From NCBI RefSeq assembly GCF_002355155.1, contig NZ_AP017369.1, positions 1,674,001-1,738,000 of the forward strand: a stretch of DNA of 64,000 nucleotides, given 5' to 3'. Under the pieces are notes generated by a model that ran no database searches, was not told where the DNA came from, and worked only from the letters and a program-made list of their open reading frames with translations. This DNA comes from Corynebacterium suranareeae (lineage in GTDB: Bacteria; Actinomycetota; Actinomycetes; Mycobacteriales; Mycobacteriaceae). Positions 43,297 through 53,850 of the stretch are shown here, piece by piece. Position 1 is the stretch's first letter, and each line of letters starts with the position of its first letter. Both the position numbers and the translations under genes were made by a program.

Positions 43297-44508
43297 CTAG
43301 TGGCGAGAGTGTTTTCTTAAAGTTGCTACATAGAATGCGAAAGCAACGACAATCACCGCTGCCAATGTTGCGTACATGACGTTATACCCGGTGACTGTTA
43401 CCAAGCTGCCAAGCAAAATTGGGCCCAAGCCAATGCCAATATCGGTAAACAGGAACAGTGTGGAAATTCCGGAACCAACTTGATTGTGTGGAACTGAATC
43501 AACTGCAATTGCCTGAGCGGCCGGCATGATGGTGCCATATCCCAAACCGGTTAATGCGCCAGCGACAACAATGTGCCAGTCTTCAGTAGCTAGAGCCATT
43601 AAAACAAGTGCTAGGCCAAAGCTGACTAATCCGAAGTAGATAACTGGGTTAGCTCCGTGCTTGTCTTGAATTCGTCCAAGGAAAAAGCGCATGCCCAGCA
43701 TGGCTACGGCGTATGCAATGAAGAATAGGCCAGCGCCGGTGGTGAGGTTGTTTTCTTGGGCGAATCCATTGAGGAAGGTAATAACACCGGCATAGGCAAG
43801 GCCGACAGCGAGCATGAAAAATCCGATGAGCATGACCGATGGGTGGACAACTGTCTTAATTGACCAGGCTGGCTTAGCTCCGTTTTTTTCTGAAGTTTTA
43901 AGGTGTTCAGGTTTGCGAATGCAGAATGTAAGGACAAGACCAAAAACACTTGTTGCAGTGGTGATCCAGAACAAGGTGTTGTAGCTGAATTCATCAATAA
44001 CAAAGAGGGCAACAGCTGGTCCAAATGCTGTAGCTAAGGTTGAACCTAAAGCAAAGTAGCCTGTACCTTCCGCCCTACGGCTTGGAGGAATTACCGACTG
44101 AACCAATGCCATGACTGCCGTAGAGGCAAGTGAATAGGAAAAACCGTGGATCAGTCGAACGACGATGAGGGTTGATAGTGAGGCAGCAGGGATATAAAAC
44201 AGTGATGCTACCGTGCCCAAGGCAACGAAAATGAGCAGGATTTGCTTCTTACCAAAGCGATCAGCTGCCCATCCAGCAAAAATTCGGGCGACAGTTGCAC
44301 CGACAACGAAAGCACTGGCAGCAAAGCCACCTGCAGTTTCCGATACAGCGAAACTCTTCATCGCATAAAGCGCCATGACCGTAACTAGGAAATAGAAGCT
44401 TAGGTACTGGGTGAGGTTAACCAGCCAACCCAGAATGAAAGTTGCGGTAAACAGAGGCGTTGATTGCGAGTTGTGTGGTTTGATGTCCGTTCGTGCGGTT
44501 ACTGCCAC
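43297..44508 (-). CDS. MFS exporter, twelve helices
   Basis: A 403-residue inner-membrane carrier of the DHA1 drug-exporter-like branch. The A motif is GWAADRFGKKQILL after helix 2, and the second half has FLGRIQDKHGANPV and GLGYGTIMPAAQAIAVD. The substrate is unknown. The ATG is at 44508 with AGGAGG just upstream. The upstream region contains two dyads (44551-44580), suggesting a local repressor, but no regulator gene is adjacent. Confidence 0.85.
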   Translation of the reverse strand: MAVTARTDIKPHNSQSTPLFTATFILGWLVNLTQYLSFYFLVTVMALYAMKSFAVSETAGGFAASAFVVGATVARIFAGWAADRFGKKQILLIFVALGTVASLFYIPAASLSTLIVVRLIHGFSYSLASTAVMALVQSVIPPSRRAEGTGYFALGSTLATAFGPAVALFVIDEFSYNTLFWITTATSVFGLVLTFCIRKPEHLKTSEKNGAKPAWSIKTVVHPSVMLIGFFMLAVGLAYAGVITFLNGFAQENNLTTGAGLFFIAYAVAMLGMRFFLGRIQDKHGANPVIYFGLVSFGLALVLMALATEDWHIVVAGALTGLGYGTIMPAAQAIAVDSVPHNQVGSGISTLFLFTDIGIGLGPILLGSLVTVTGYNVMYATLAAVIVVAFAFYVATLRKHSRH

Positions 44509-44550
44509 GTAGTCCTCCTATGCGATTGGGGTGTAAAAAAATTATTAAAA

Positions 44551-44580
44551 TTCAAAAATTGAAAGAATACTTTAAGTATT
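44551..44580. promoter_or_regulatory. Two adjacent dyads upstream of the MFS exporter
   Basis: TTCAA-AAA-TTGAA (44551-44563) is followed after two bases by AATACTT-T-AAGTATT (44566-44580). Both are perfectly symmetric with a short centre, about 45-70 bases before the start codon, where an operator or promoter is expected. Confidence 0.5.
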
Positions 44581-44720
44581 ACCCTATTGCATTGTACAAA
44601 AGTGCAGGTTAAACGTAAAGTAATGTTCCAATAACCCCAATCCACAACAAAATAGACTCATGTCACACTGCCCCCTTGGATATCATTACCGAATGCGTCC
44701 GAAAGCGTCGAGCAAAAAAT

Positions 44721-44756
44721 TGAACCCAACGGCTGCAATCAGCGCCGTTGGGTTCA
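44721..44756 (-). terminator. Intrinsic terminator after aspA
   Basis: A 13-bp perfect stem, TGAACCCAACGGC with its complement, loop TGCAATCAGC; 34 bases beyond the aspA stop. The flanking minus-strand sequence is ATTTTTTG. Confidence 0.85.
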
Positions 44757-44790
44757 TTAAGGAAACTAAAACTTCCGTTAGTTCTCCAGA

Positions 44791-46371
44791 TTAATTTTCT
44801 AAGTACAGCTTTCCTCGGAAAATTGGGTGCATGAGGTTTTGCTTGGATAGCACGGTGTCCAAAGTCTTTTCATCCATCAACTTTTTCTCCAGGATAAGAT
44901 CACGCACTGACCGGCCAGTCTCAGCTGCTTCTTTACCGATTTCATCACCAATATCGTGGCCCAAGAACGGGTTGAGGTAAGTGATGATACCGATAGAATT
45001 ATCAACATACGCTCGGCACACATCAGCGTTCGCCGTTATTCCTACCACGCACTTTTCACGAAGCGTTTTTGCAGCATTGCCCAAAATACGCAGTGATTGG
45101 AACAAAGACTCACCAATGACAGGTTCCATCACATTCAGCTGCAATTGGCCAGCTTCCGCTGCCATGGTCACGGTGAGATCATTACCAAATACCTTGAAGC
45201 ACACCTGGTTAACCACTTCAGGGATAACCGGGTTCACCTTTGCCGGCATGATTGATGAACCGGCCTGGCGTGGTGGAAGGTTAATCTCATTAAGACCAGC
45301 ACGAGGACCCGACGACAGCAACCTAAGATCATTACAAATCTTGGACAACTTCATGGCAGCGCGCTTTACAGCTGAGTGAGCATGCACATACGCACCAGTA
45401 TCGGAGGTTGCTTCAATGAGATCGCGCGCTGATTTCATCTCCAAGCCAGTTACTTCAGACAAAGCAGCTACGACCTGGTGGCGGTATCCAGCAGGAGTGT
45501 TAACTCCTGTTCCAATGGCTGTAGCACCAAGGTTTACTTCCAATAGGCGGCGTGCAGCTTCACGCAAGACGGCTTGTTCTTCAGCCAAGTTGTGTGCAAA
45601 GGCTTGGAATTCTTCACCAAGGCTCATTGGCACGGCATCTTGCAGCTGAGTGCGACCCATCTTGATGATGTCGACGAACTCATTGCCCTTCTCGCGGAAA
45701 GCAACCTGCAAATGGTCAATCTCTGAAATCAGAGTTTGCAGACCCGCATAGATACCCAATCGGAAACCTGTTGGGTAAGCATCGTTGGTGGACTGGGACA
45801 TGTTGACATCATCCATGGGGTGCAGAACGTGGTATTCGCCCTTTTCATGTCCCATGTACTCCAATGCGAGGTTTGCCACCACCTCATTGGTGTTCATGTT
45901 TAAGGAGGTGCCAGCACCACCCTGGAACACGTCAATTGGGAATTGATCCATGCAGCGTCCCTCAACCAAAATCTGATCACACGCCCACACAATCGCTTCT
46001 GCCTTATCCGCTGGCAAGGTGTGTAGACGACGGTTGGCTAGCGCAGCTGCCTTTTTCACCTGAACCATGCCACGAATGAAGTCTGGAACGTGGTTGATGG
46101 TGGTGCGTGAGATTTGGAAGTTATCGACGGCACGTAAGGTGTGCACGCCGTAATAAGCATGAGACGGAACCTCAAGCTCCCCGAGAAGATCCGATTCAAT
46201 ACGGAACTTCTTGGCTGCAGCGGGTTTTGCCTTGCTCGTAGCTGTCGATTCCGATGCGCTGTCTGAAGACTGCGTTTCTTTGCTGGCGATGTGGTTCTCG
46301 CCGTTCACAACATCCTCGGCTTTTGCCTCATTTTTAGTTTCAGCTGAAGATTTGCTGCTCGTCCTAGACAT
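44791..46371 (-). CDS. aspA: Aspartate ammonia-lyase
   Basis: 526 residues, deaminating L-aspartate to fumarate and ammonia. The fumarase/aspartase signature [11 protein letters not shown] is present (about residue 370), as is the catalytic region [16 protein letters not shown] [12 protein letters not shown]. The first 55 residues form a disordered Ser/Lys/Glu/Ala-rich extension not found in most aspartases; the enzyme proper begins at [10 protein letters not shown]. It is downstream of hisG with about 110 bp between and has its own terminator. Confidence 0.93.
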   Translation of the reverse strand: MSRTSSKSSAETKNEAKAEDVVNGENHIASKETQSSDSASESTATSKAKPAAAKKFRIESDLLGELEVPSHAYYGVHTLRAVDNFQISRTTINHVPDFIRGMVQVKKAAALANRRLHTLPADKAEAIVWACDQILVEGRCMDQFPIDVFQGGAGTSLNMNTNEVVANLALEYMGHEKGEYHVLHPMDDVNMSQSTNDAYPTGFRLGIYAGLQTLISEIDHLQVAFREKGNEFVDIIKMGRTQLQDAVPMSLGEEFQAFAHNLAEEQAVLREAARRLLEVNLGATAIGTGVNTPAGYRHQVVAALSEVTGLEMKSARDLIEATSDTGAYVHAHSAVKRAAMKLSKICNDLRLLSSGPRAGLNEINLPPRQAGSSIMPAKVNPVIPEVVNQVCFKVFGNDLTVTMAAEAGQLQLNVMEPVIGESLFQSLRILGNAAKTLREKCVVGITANADVCRAYVDNSIGIITYLNPFLGHDIGDEIGKEAAETGRSVRDLILEKKLMDEKTLDTVLSKQNLMHPIFRGKLYLEN

Positions 46372-46482
46372 GTACTGCCTCTCACAAGTTGATGGAAATC
46401 ACAATGGTGCTTTGGATAATCCTACGTACATGTGAGAGGCAGTGTGGAACTTCCCCCTACATTTTCGGGGGTAGTTTTAAAA

Positions 46483-47328
46483 CTAAATGCGAGCGATACG
46501 GATTTCTGAAGCCAAGATAGCTTCCGCTCCATGTCCAGCGAGCTTATCCATGATGGCGTTTGCTGATCGACGTGGCACCATTGCGCGCACTGCCACCCAA
46601 TTATCACGAGCCAGCGGCGACACCGTAGGACCGGATAGACCTGGAGTTACTGCAGTTGCAGCATCGAGGTTGTCGCGGTCGACGTTGTAATCCAACATGA
46701 GGAAATTTTGCGCGTGCAAAATACCTTGAATTCGACGCAACAGGATCTGTTGTTCTGGAGTTACTTTCTCTTCCTTGCGTCCAACGATGACAGCCTCTGA
46801 CGTACACAGGGCTTCACCAAACGGTGCAAGGCCCTGCTGGCGCAACGTCCGACCGGTAGACACTACATCGGCAATAGCATCTGCCACACCAAGTTTGATA
46901 GAGACCTCTACCGCCCCATCCAGGCGGAGCACCTCAGCCGACAGGCCGCGGGCTGCAAGGTCATCGCGCACAAGGTTGGGATAAGAGGTAGCAATACGCT
47001 TTCCATCAAGCTTTTCAATGCTCCATTCCTGATCAGCAGGAGCTGCATAGCGGAATGTGGAGGAGCCGAAGCCTAGGGATAAAACCTCGTGGACATCCGC
47101 ACGAGAATCACGGGCCAAGTCACGGCCTGTGATACCTAGATCGAGCTGTCCACCCGCAACGTAGATGGCGATATCTTTAGGACGGAGGAAGAAAAACTCA
47201 ACGTTGTTTGCTTCATCAAAAACGTTTAAGGATTTGGAATCTCCACGGCCTGCGTAACCTGCCTCAGAGAGGATTTCCATGGCACGCTCAGACAGCGAAC
47301 CTTTGTTTGGTACAGCGATTTTCAACAT
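46483..47328 (-). CDS. hisG: ATP phosphoribosyltransferase, long form
   Basis: A 281-residue first enzyme of histidine synthesis, joining ATP and [20 protein letters not shown] begins the catalytic domain, and [18 protein letters not shown] is the PRPP-binding region (about residues 150-170). The C-terminal 75 residues are the regulatory ACT-like domain that binds histidine, ending [15 protein letters not shown]. It follows hisE by 16 bases. The pair is separated from the main his operon, as in other actinobacteria. Confidence 0.95.
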   Translation of the reverse strand: MLKIAVPNKGSLSERAMEILSEAGYAGRGDSKSLNVFDEANNVEFFFLRPKDIAIYVAGGQLDLGITGRDLARDSRADVHEVLSLGFGSSTFRYAAPADQEWSIEKLDGKRIATSYPNLVRDDLAARGLSAEVLRLDGAVEVSIKLGVADAIADVVSTGRTLRQQGLAPFGEALCTSEAVIVGRKEEKVTPEQQILLRRIQGILHAQNFLMLDYNVDRDNLDAATAVTPGLSGPTVSPLARDNWVAVRAMVPRRSANAIMDKLAGHGAEAILASEIRIARI

Positions 47329-47344
47329 GATTGCTTTAAAACTC

Positions 47345-47608
47345 CTACAGGTTCTTGTAGATATCTTCTGGCTTCAGGCCGCGAGCAACCATGATGACTT
47401 GAGTCCAATAAATAAGCTGGGAGATTTCTCCAGCTAGCTCTTCATCGGTTTCATACTCGGCTGCAATCCAGACCTCTCCGGCTTCTTCGATGACCTTCTT
47501 ACCCAGATGATGGATACCTTTATCTAAAGCAGCCACAGTTCCAGAGCCCTCGGGGCGGGTCTGAGCACGGTTAAGAAGTTCTTCGTACAGCGAGTCAAAT
47601 GTCTTCAC
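47345..47608 (-). CDS. hisE: Phosphoribosyl-ATP pyrophosphatase
   Basis: An 87-residue alpha-helical pyrophosphatase converting PR-ATP to PR-AMP. The motif with acidic metal ligands, [32 protein letters not shown], covers the middle. The GTG at 47608 ([12 protein letters not shown]) is chosen because GGAAGAA lies eight bases upstream and the family starts there; a longer frame to 47629 has no support. It precedes hisG in the same transcript. Confidence 0.93.
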
Positions 47609-47694
47609 TCGGTACATTCTTCCACACAACAGTTATCAATGTGTGTTTGGGGGAGGATATTATCCAGGTTCTTAATCTCCTGCCCCACCAGCTT

Positions 47695-48390
47695 TTATTT
47701 CACGACCCCTGCTGGTTCGATATCGTGATACCACTGAGTGACCATGTCGGCGGTCACTCCTTCAAACGTGTTGGCTCCATGCAAAGATCTTAAAGCGACC
47801 ACTCCAGCAGGTGCTTCGACTTCTTCTGGATGAAGTCCGATAACCCGACAGCCTGCGGTAACAGCTCCAAGCATGCCGTTGTAGGAATCTTCAAAGACAA
47901 GGCACTCTGAAGGATCAAGACCTACACGTTTAGCAGCTTCCAAATACATGTCCGGAGCCGGTTTAGGGGATGGAACTTCATCGCCTGCAATAGAACCAAT
48001 GAAAAATTCATCTCCTACCGCTGCAACCGAACGCGTTGCTAATTCTCGCTCGGTGTTGGTGGTCACCAGCATGGGAATGCCTAAGGCTTTAAGCTCCGCA
48101 AGTAGCTCGGTTACGCCAGGGTTTGGGACGAGGGATTCGTCGAAAAGCTCATGGACGCGGGCGAACATGCCCGCCCTGTAGCGCTCATAGTCAGCGTCGC
48201 TCAACGTTATGCCTGCGTGCTCTGCGCATAAGCGCATAGTGCGCGGCAGGCTCGAGCCGACGGTGAGTTCCCGCAGTTCCGGGGTAAGCCTGCGACCCAT
48301 GGCTTCACTGAGCTCATAGGTGGCAATGCCCCACTGTGGCTCAGAATCCACCATCGTGCCGTCCATATCCCAGAAAATAGCCTTAATCAT
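47695..48390 (-). CDS. HAD-superfamily phosphatase
   Basis: 231 residues of the beta-phosphoglucomutase/phosphoglycolate-phosphatase type. FWDMDGTMVDSEP contains the nucleophile, LVTTNTERE is motif II, SPKPAPDMYLEAA carries the lysine and LVFEDSYNGMLGA the acidic motif IV. The helical cap lies at about residues 16-85. The substrate is unknown. It sits between metH and hisE on the same strand, a place kept in related actinobacteria, but no functional link is evident. Confidence 0.87.
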   Translation of the reverse strand: MIKAIFWDMDGTMVDSEPQWGIATYELSEAMGRRLTPELRELTVGSSLPRTMRLCAEHAGITLSDADYERYRAGMFARVHELFDESLVPNPGVTELLAELKALGIPMLVTTNTERELATRSVAAVGDEFFIGSIAGDEVPSPKPAPDMYLEAAKRVGLDPSECLVFEDSYNGMLGAVTAGCRVIGLHPEEVEAPAGVVALRSLHGANTFEGVTADMVTQWYHDIEPAGVVK

Positions 48391-48445
48391 GCCGTCAACC
48401 TTAGTGAATATGGCACGATCTGCAATCTTTAGGAAATGCTAAGTG

Positions 48446-51400
48446 CTAGACATTAAAGTACTTAGCTTCTGGGTGATAGAGCACAAAAGCATCCGTGGAT
48501 TGCTCGGGATGCAATTGAAGTTCCTCAGACAATTCCACGCCAATGCGCTCTGGCTCAAGTAATTCAACCAACTTGATGCGATCTTCCAAGTTCGGGCACG
48601 AGCCATATCCAAAGGAGAAACGCGCACCGCGATAATCCAAGTCGAAGAACTTGGTTTTATCTTCTGGATCAAAATCAGCCACTGACCCACCATCGTTCAG
48701 TGTTAATTCGCTGCGCACACGCGAGTGCCAGTACTCAGCCAAAGCTTCAGTCAACTGCACACCGATACCGTGAACTTCAAGGTATTCACGGTATTCATTA
48801 GCGGCAAAAAGCTCATTGGCAAAGTCTGCAATCGGATTGCCCATGGTCACCAACTGGAATGGCATGACATCTACTTGGCCGTCTTTAATAGCCTGCTCAC
48901 GGGGACGAATAAAGTCTGCGATACACAAGAACCGGCCACGCTGCTGGCGAGGGAAATTAAAGCGCATTCGTTCAGGCGCCTGCGGATCAGCAGATTCCAA
49001 AATGACCACGTCATCGCCTTCAGCGACTGCTGGGAAATATCCGTAGACCAACGCAACATGGTCCAAAATACCTTCAGCTTTCAACCGATCAAGCCAATAA
49101 CGCAAACGTGGTCGGCCTTCGGTTTCCACCAAATCTTCATAGGAAGGGCCTTCTCCGCCACGGGTAGATTTCAGACCCCACTGCCCCATGAACAGCGCGC
49201 GTTCATCGAGGTTGCCCAAGAATTCCGCCAAAGGCAAGCCCTTGACAATGCGGGTTCCCCAGAAAGGTGGGGCAGCTGTTGGCGTATCAGTGGATACATC
49301 AGAGCGCTCAGGGACTACAACAGGTTCTGCATTGGCTTTACGCTCTGCAGCGATCCGACGCGAACGTTCATTACGAGCTTTGCGCTCCGCTTTCTTTTTC
49401 GCCTGCTCAATCGCTTCTGGAGAATCCGGATCTAAACCTTCACCGCGCTTTTCCGCCATGACCTCATCCATGAGACGCAAACCTTCAAAGGCATCACGGG
49501 CATAGTAGACATCGCCTTCATATACCTCATCGAGATCATTTTCCACGTAGGTACGAGTCAATGCGGCGCCACCCAAGATCACTGGGTAATTAGATACCCC
49601 CGCATTGTTCATTTCTTCGAGGTTTTCTTTCATCACCACGGTGGACTTCACAAGAAGCCCAGACATGCCAATAACATCGGCGTTGTGTTCTTGCGCAGCT
49701 TCGAGCATGGCAGAAATCGGTTGCTTGATACCTAGATTGATCACGTCATATCCGTTGTTGGACAAGATAATGTCAACTAGGTTCTTACCGATATCGTGGA
49801 CATCGCCTTTCACCGTGGCAATGACCATTTTTCCTTTTCCAGCTGCCTGCGCAGTGCCGGACGCTTCGGCTTCTTCCTCCATAAACGGCTCTAAGTAGGC
49901 CACCGCAGTTTTCATTGTTTCTGCGGATTGCAACACGAATGGCAACTGCATTTGGCCGGAACCAAAGAGCTCTCCCACTGTCTTCATGCCATTGAGCAAG
50001 TCTTCATTGATAATCGCAATCGGAGACTTTTCTTTCATGCCGGCTTCCAGATCATCTTCGAGGCCGTTTTTATCCCCATCGATGATGCGTTGGGCTAGAC
50101 GTTCAAACAGTGGCATGGCCGCCAGCTGCTCTGCGCGGGCATCTTTAGCATCTGCGGCAGACACACCTTCAAACAGCTGCATGAATTCCTGCAAAGGATC
50201 ATAATCTTCTGCGCGGCGGTCGTAGACCATATCCAACGCCACTTCGCGTTGACGTTCATCAATGCGGTTCATCGGCAAGATTTTGGAACTGTGCGCGATA
50301 GCAGAGTCCAATCCAGCTTCAATGCACTCATGAAGGAATACTGAGTTAAGGACCTGGCGTGCAGCGGGGTTAAGGCCAAAGGAAATATTGGACAAGCCCA
50401 AGGTGGTGTGAATGTCCGGGTAGCGCTTCTTCAGTTCCCGAATGGCCTCAATTGTTTCAATACCATCTCGTCGGGTTTCTTCCTGACCAGTTGAAATGGG
50501 GAACGTCAAACAATCCACTACGATGTCTTTGATCTCTAGACCATAGGTGCCGGTGATATCGGCAATGAGACGCTCTGCGATGCGGACCTTATGCTCTGCG
50601 GTACGCGCCTGGCCTTCCTCATCAATGGTGAGTGCAACAACAGCAGCACCGTGTTGTTTTACCAAACGCATAATGCGCTGGTACCGAGAATCCGGGCCAT
50701 CACCATCTTCAAAGTTGACGGAGTTAACAATGCTCCTGCCACCTAAGTGCTCAAGACCAGTTCGGATAACTTCCGGTTCGGTGGAGTCAATCATAATCGG
50801 CAAAGTGGAACTGGTAGCCAACAACGATGCCAGTTGCGCCATATCAGCAGTGCCATCTCGTCCCACGTAATCCACACAAAGATCCAGCATGTGTGCACCA
50901 TCGCGGGTTTGCTGCTTGGCAATATCCACGCACGTTTCCCAATCGCCAGACAGCATTGCCTCACGGAATGCCTTGGAGCCATTTGAGTTGGTGCGCTCAC
51001 CGATCATGGAAATACCAGTTTCCTGGGACAGTGGCACCGAGGTGTACAGCGATGCGACAGAGTCCTCTTCCTCCACCTCGCGGGAAGCCTGCTCAACAGG
51101 GCCTGCAGGGATCTTGGTTAGCGTGGAGGTTTCCTGCTCTGGAACACCCACCACCGCGTCGCGGACCGCACGGATGTGCTCAGGTGTGGTGCCACAGCAA
51201 CCACCTACCATGGACAGGCCGTATTCGGAGACGAATCCAGCCAGCGCCTGCGCCAAATCCTCAGCCTCAAGTGGGTATTCTGCACCGTTTTTACCCAGGA
51301 CAGGAAGACCTGCGTTAGGCATCACCGACACAGGAATATCGGCGTGCTTGGACAGGTAACGCAGGTGCTCGCTCATCTCATCTGGGCCGGTGGCGCAGTT

Positions 51401-52111
51401 CAGACCAATCATGTCGATACCCAGTGGCTGCAGCGCTGTCAACGCGGCACCGATCTCAGAACCCATGAGCATGGTGCCGGTGGTCTCTACGGTGACGTGG
51501 CAAATAATGGGCAAGAATGTATCAAGTTCAGCCATGGCATCTTGAACGCCGTGAACCGCAGCCTTGACCTGAAGCAAGTCCTGAGCAGTCTCAATCAAAA
51601 AGGCATCGCCACCACCGTCAATGATGCCAAGCGCTGCTTCCTTGTAGTGCCCACGCAAATCTGCATACGGTGCATGGCCCAACGATGGAAGCTTCGTTCC
51701 AGGTCCCAGGGAACCAACCACGAAACGCCGCATGCCGTTTCGGCCCGGCCCCATCTCATCAGCCACTTCCCTAGCCACTGCAGTGCCCTTGTAGGCAAGC
51801 TCACGGCAACGATCAGCGATGTCATAATCCGCCAAGTTCGGCAGGTTGCAACCAAAAGTATTGGTCTCAACCAAGTCAGCTCCCGCCTCAAAGTAGGCGC
51901 GGTGAATCTGCCTCAACACATCAGGGCGGGTGTCGTTGAGAATCTCATTACACCCCTCCAAATCAAGGAAATCCTTTTCCACGTCCAGGTCAAAGCCTTG
52001 GAGCTGGGTGCCCATGGCGCCGTCGCCGATCAACACATGGTTTGCCAACGCATCCAAAAATTCGGAGGAATGTGCGTTGTTGTGGGCTGGTGAAGTAACT
52101 GAAGTAGACAT
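48446..52111 (-). CDS. metH: Cobalamin-dependent methionine synthase
   Basis: 1221 residues with all four modules. The homocysteine/zinc domain (about 20-330) has GLNCATGPDEM and the zinc cysteines of VGGCCGTTPEH. The folate domain (about 360-640) starts at ISMIGERTNSNGSKAF. The B12 domain has the base-off histidine in TVKGDVHDIGKN near residue 765. The C-terminal AdoMet reactivation domain has FSFGYGSCPNLEDR. It transfers methyl from methyl-THF to homocysteine. The enzyme needs cobalamin although the nearby cob genes look decayed, so uptake is presumed. No cobalamin riboswitch fits in the 107-bp upstream gap. Confidence 0.96.
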   Translation of the reverse strand: MSTSVTSPAHNNAHSSEFLDALANHVLIGDGAMGTQLQGFDLDVEKDFLDLEGCNEILNDTRPDVLRQIHRAYFEAGADLVETNTFGCNLPNLADYDIADRCRELAYKGTAVAREVADEMGPGRNGMRRFVVGSLGPGTKLPSLGHAPYADLRGHYKEAALGIIDGGGDAFLIETAQDLLQVKAAVHGVQDAMAELDTFLPIICHVTVETTGTMLMGSEIGAALTALQPLGIDMIGLNCATGPDEMSEHLRYLSKHADIPVSVMPNAGLPVLGKNGAEYPLEAEDLAQALAGFVSEYGLSMVGGCCGTTPEHIRAVRDAVVGVPEQETSTLTKIPAGPVEQASREVEEEDSVASLYTSVPLSQETGISMIGERTNSNGSKAFREAMLSGDWETCVDIAKQQTRDGAHMLDLCVDYVGRDGTADMAQLASLLATSSTLPIMIDSTEPEVIRTGLEHLGGRSIVNSVNFEDGDGPDSRYQRIMRLVKQHGAAVVALTIDEEGQARTAEHKVRIAERLIADITGTYGLEIKDIVVDCLTFPISTGQEETRRDGIETIEAIRELKKRYPDIHTTLGLSNISFGLNPAARQVLNSVFLHECIEAGLDSAIAHSSKILPMNRIDERQREVALDMVYDRRAEDYDPLQEFMQLFEGVSAADAKDARAEQLAAMPLFERLAQRIIDGDKNGLEDDLEAGMKEKSPIAIINEDLLNGMKTVGELFGSGQMQLPFVLQSAETMKTAVAYLEPFMEEEAEASGTAQAAGKGKMVIATVKGDVHDIGKNLVDIILSNNGYDVINLGIKQPISAMLEAAQEHNADVIGMSGLLVKSTVVMKENLEEMNNAGVSNYPVILGGAALTRTYVENDLDEVYEGDVYYARDAFEGLRLMDEVMAEKRGEGLDPDSPEAIEQAKKKAERKARNERSRRIAAERKANAEPVVVPERSDVSTDTPTAAPPFWGTRIVKGLPLAEFLGNLDERALFMGQWGLKSTRGGEGPSYEDLVETEGRPRLRYWLDRLKAEGILDHVALVYGYFPAVAEGDDVVILESADPQAPERMRFNFPRQQRGRFLCIADFIRPREQAIKDGQVDVMPFQLVTMGNPIADFANELFAANEYREYLEVHGIGVQLTEALAEYWHSRVRSELTLNDGGSVADFDPEDKTKFFDLDYRGARFSFGYGSCPNLEDRIKLVELLEPERIGVELSEELQLHPEQSTDAFVLYHPEAKYFNV

Positions 52112-52218
52112 TGTGTAGACAGCTTAGTACGGATTAGACAATTCCCGAACTTTTCATTCGCAATTCATTTTCAACGCCGCCTAAGCAACACAGGTAAAGC
52201 GCCACTAGTCTCGGTCGC

Positions 52219-52791
52219 ATGACTGACTCCACTCCGCAAGGCTCAACACCAGGCATGTCCCCTGAAGCTATCCTCAACGGCACCGGAAAGCCGTGGGAGG
52301 AGTGGCTAAAATTGCTTGACGACGTAAAAGCCACCTCTTGGACTCACACCCACATCGCAAAGCACATCGTGGACAACTTTGATGTCAGCGGCTGGTGGGC
52401 TCAAGGCATCGCGATTGGTTATGAATACGAACGTGGCATGCGCAAACCCGGGATGACCAGCGATGGGTTCGCGGCCAATGCCTCCAAAACCCTTAACCTG
52501 CCGGTCGAAAAAGTGTGGAAGCTCTTCGGAGACGATGACCTGCGGGCGCAGTGGCTCGATCCCGCACTAATTGAGAAAACTTCCGCCACCGAACCTAGAA
52601 CATTCAATGCCAAATGGTTGGCCGATGATTCTCGGATCAGTGTTAACTTCACGTCCAAAGGCGACAACAAGTCCAGCTTCGGCATCCAACACCGACGTCT
52701 GCCTAACCAAGACAGCATCCCAATCATGAAAGCATTTTGGAAAGAACGCATCGCTGCATTAGTTGAGGTGTCAAAACAATTTTCGCTTTAA
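52219..52791 (+). CDS. DUF4287/SRPBCC-like protein
   Basis: 190 residues. The N-terminal part (SPEAILNGTGKPWEEWLKLLDDVKATSWTHTHIAKHI, WWAQGIAIGYEYERG) is a DUF4287-type helical module. The C-terminal part (NLPVEKVWKLFGDDDLRAQWL, SRISVNFTSKGDNKSSFGIQHRRLP, MKAFWKERIAAL) resembles an SRPBCC/AHSA1 fold. The function is unknown; AHSA1-like domains bind hydrophobic ligands. It is divergent from metH and convergent with the arsenic-locus flavoprotein. Confidence 0.82.
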   Translation: MTDSTPQGSTPGMSPEAILNGTGKPWEEWLKLLDDVKATSWTHTHIAKHIVDNFDVSGWWAQGIAIGYEYERGMRKPGMTSDGFAANASKTLNLPVEKVWKLFGDDDLRAQWLDPALIEKTSATEPRTFNAKWLADDSRISVNFTSKGDNKSSFGIQHRRLPNQDSIPIMKAFWKERIAALVEVSKQFSL

Positions 52792-52813
52792 CATTAAGTT
52801 CTTAGCCTTCAAA

Positions 52814-53839
52814 CTATTTAACGACTTTGCCGACTGACGCGGCAATCTCTTTGGCTGCTCGCTTGGCATAAAGCCCGACCCCTGTGATAGTCGCAGAGCC
52901 AGGTCCCGTCCAATCTCCGTAGCCTACTAAATAAAGACCAGGAACCTTTGGTTGTCCGTGTTTGAGAAGTTGACGAACTGGCCTAATCGCCGGCCGAAAC
53001 CCTGTGCACCAAATTAGGTGGTCTGCACGTATCTCGTCGAGTGACCCAAACATCGGAGTGGCAAATAGCTTTCCGGAGTCTCGAGCCCTGCGCACCTCCG
53101 GAAGCATGACAATGTCGCCGAGCTCGGAATCTGGCCCTGGGTCACGTTCACCTCGTTGAATAGCAAGAGCCCTCAAACGGTTACGCCTAAACAATTCCCT
53201 TCCATCAATGTCATCTGGCATCCACCGTGGTTTATCGCGGGTGAACCATGTCACCTCACTCACTTCACTCAGCTCTGCTGCAATTTGAGCACCGGAATTT
53301 GCACCTCCAACGATTGCAATGCGTTGACCTACGAAGGGGTGAACGCCCGGATAATTTGACGAGTGCCAATGAGTTCCAGAGAATTTTCCCGGAAAAGTTG
53401 GGACAAATGGCGCCGACCAAGTACCGGTAGCGGAAACGACGTTTTTAGCTATCCAGGATCGAGTTCCAGATTGTAAATGAAAGACACCATTTACAAAATC
53501 AACCTTATCTACAGAAACTGATCGACTAACTGGAATTTCATAACGCCGTTCATATTCCGTCAGATAATCTACGACATGAGATGATGGTGGAAACCCGTCA
53601 AATTTGGGCATCGGCCAACCTGGAAGATTAGAAAAATCTGAAGTCGAAAACAAATGCAGCGAAGGCCACACATGCAGCCATGCACCTCCGGAGGCAGGTT
53701 GGTCATCCAAAATCAGAGTCTGCACTCCTGCGCGCATGAGATAATAAGCGGTAGCCAGGCCAGCTTGGCCTCCACCAATTATTACAGCTTCGTAATGGTC
53801 ATGATCGTTTCCGGCGCCTTCAGTTTGCAAATGACTCAT
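52814..53839 (-). CDS. Flavin monooxygenase-like protein of the ars locus (ArsO-type)
   Basis: 341 residues with two nucleotide folds: FAD motif IIGGGQAGLATAYYLM (about residues 20-35) and NADPH-type IVGGANSGAQIAAEL (about 175-190), then LIWCTGFRP near the C-terminus. The sequence belongs to the single-component flavoprotein monooxygenase group that includes ArsO genes of bacterial arsenic operons. It follows arsR by eleven bases on the same strand, so ArsR would control it. Its substrate is unproven; oxidation of an arsenical or a thiol is inference. Confidence 0.82.
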   Translation of the reverse strand: MSHLQTEGAGNDHDHYEAVIIGGGQAGLATAYYLMRAGVQTLILDDQPASGGAWLHVWPSLHLFSTSDFSNLPGWPMPKFDGFPPSSHVVDYLTEYERRYEIPVSRSVSVDKVDFVNGVFHLQSGTRSWIAKNVVSATGTWSAPFVPTFPGKFSGTHWHSSNYPGVHPFVGQRIAIVGGANSGAQIAAELSEVSEVTWFTRDKPRWMPDDIDGRELFRRNRLRALAIQRGERDPGPDSELGDIVMLPEVRRARDSGKLFATPMFGSLDEIRADHLIWCTGFRPAIRPVRQLLKHGQPKVPGLYLVGYGDWTGPGSATITGVGLYAKRAAKEIAASVGKVVK

Positions 53840-53850
53840 CCTAATTCCAT

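Noticed and set aside
51176..52093. Open frame of 305 codons on the plus strand
   Set aside because: Antisense to metH, whose domains are complete; no homology and no ribosome site.
52112..52218. Cobalamin riboswitch ahead of metH
   Set aside because: The divergent gap is only 107 bp and lacks the B12-box sequence.
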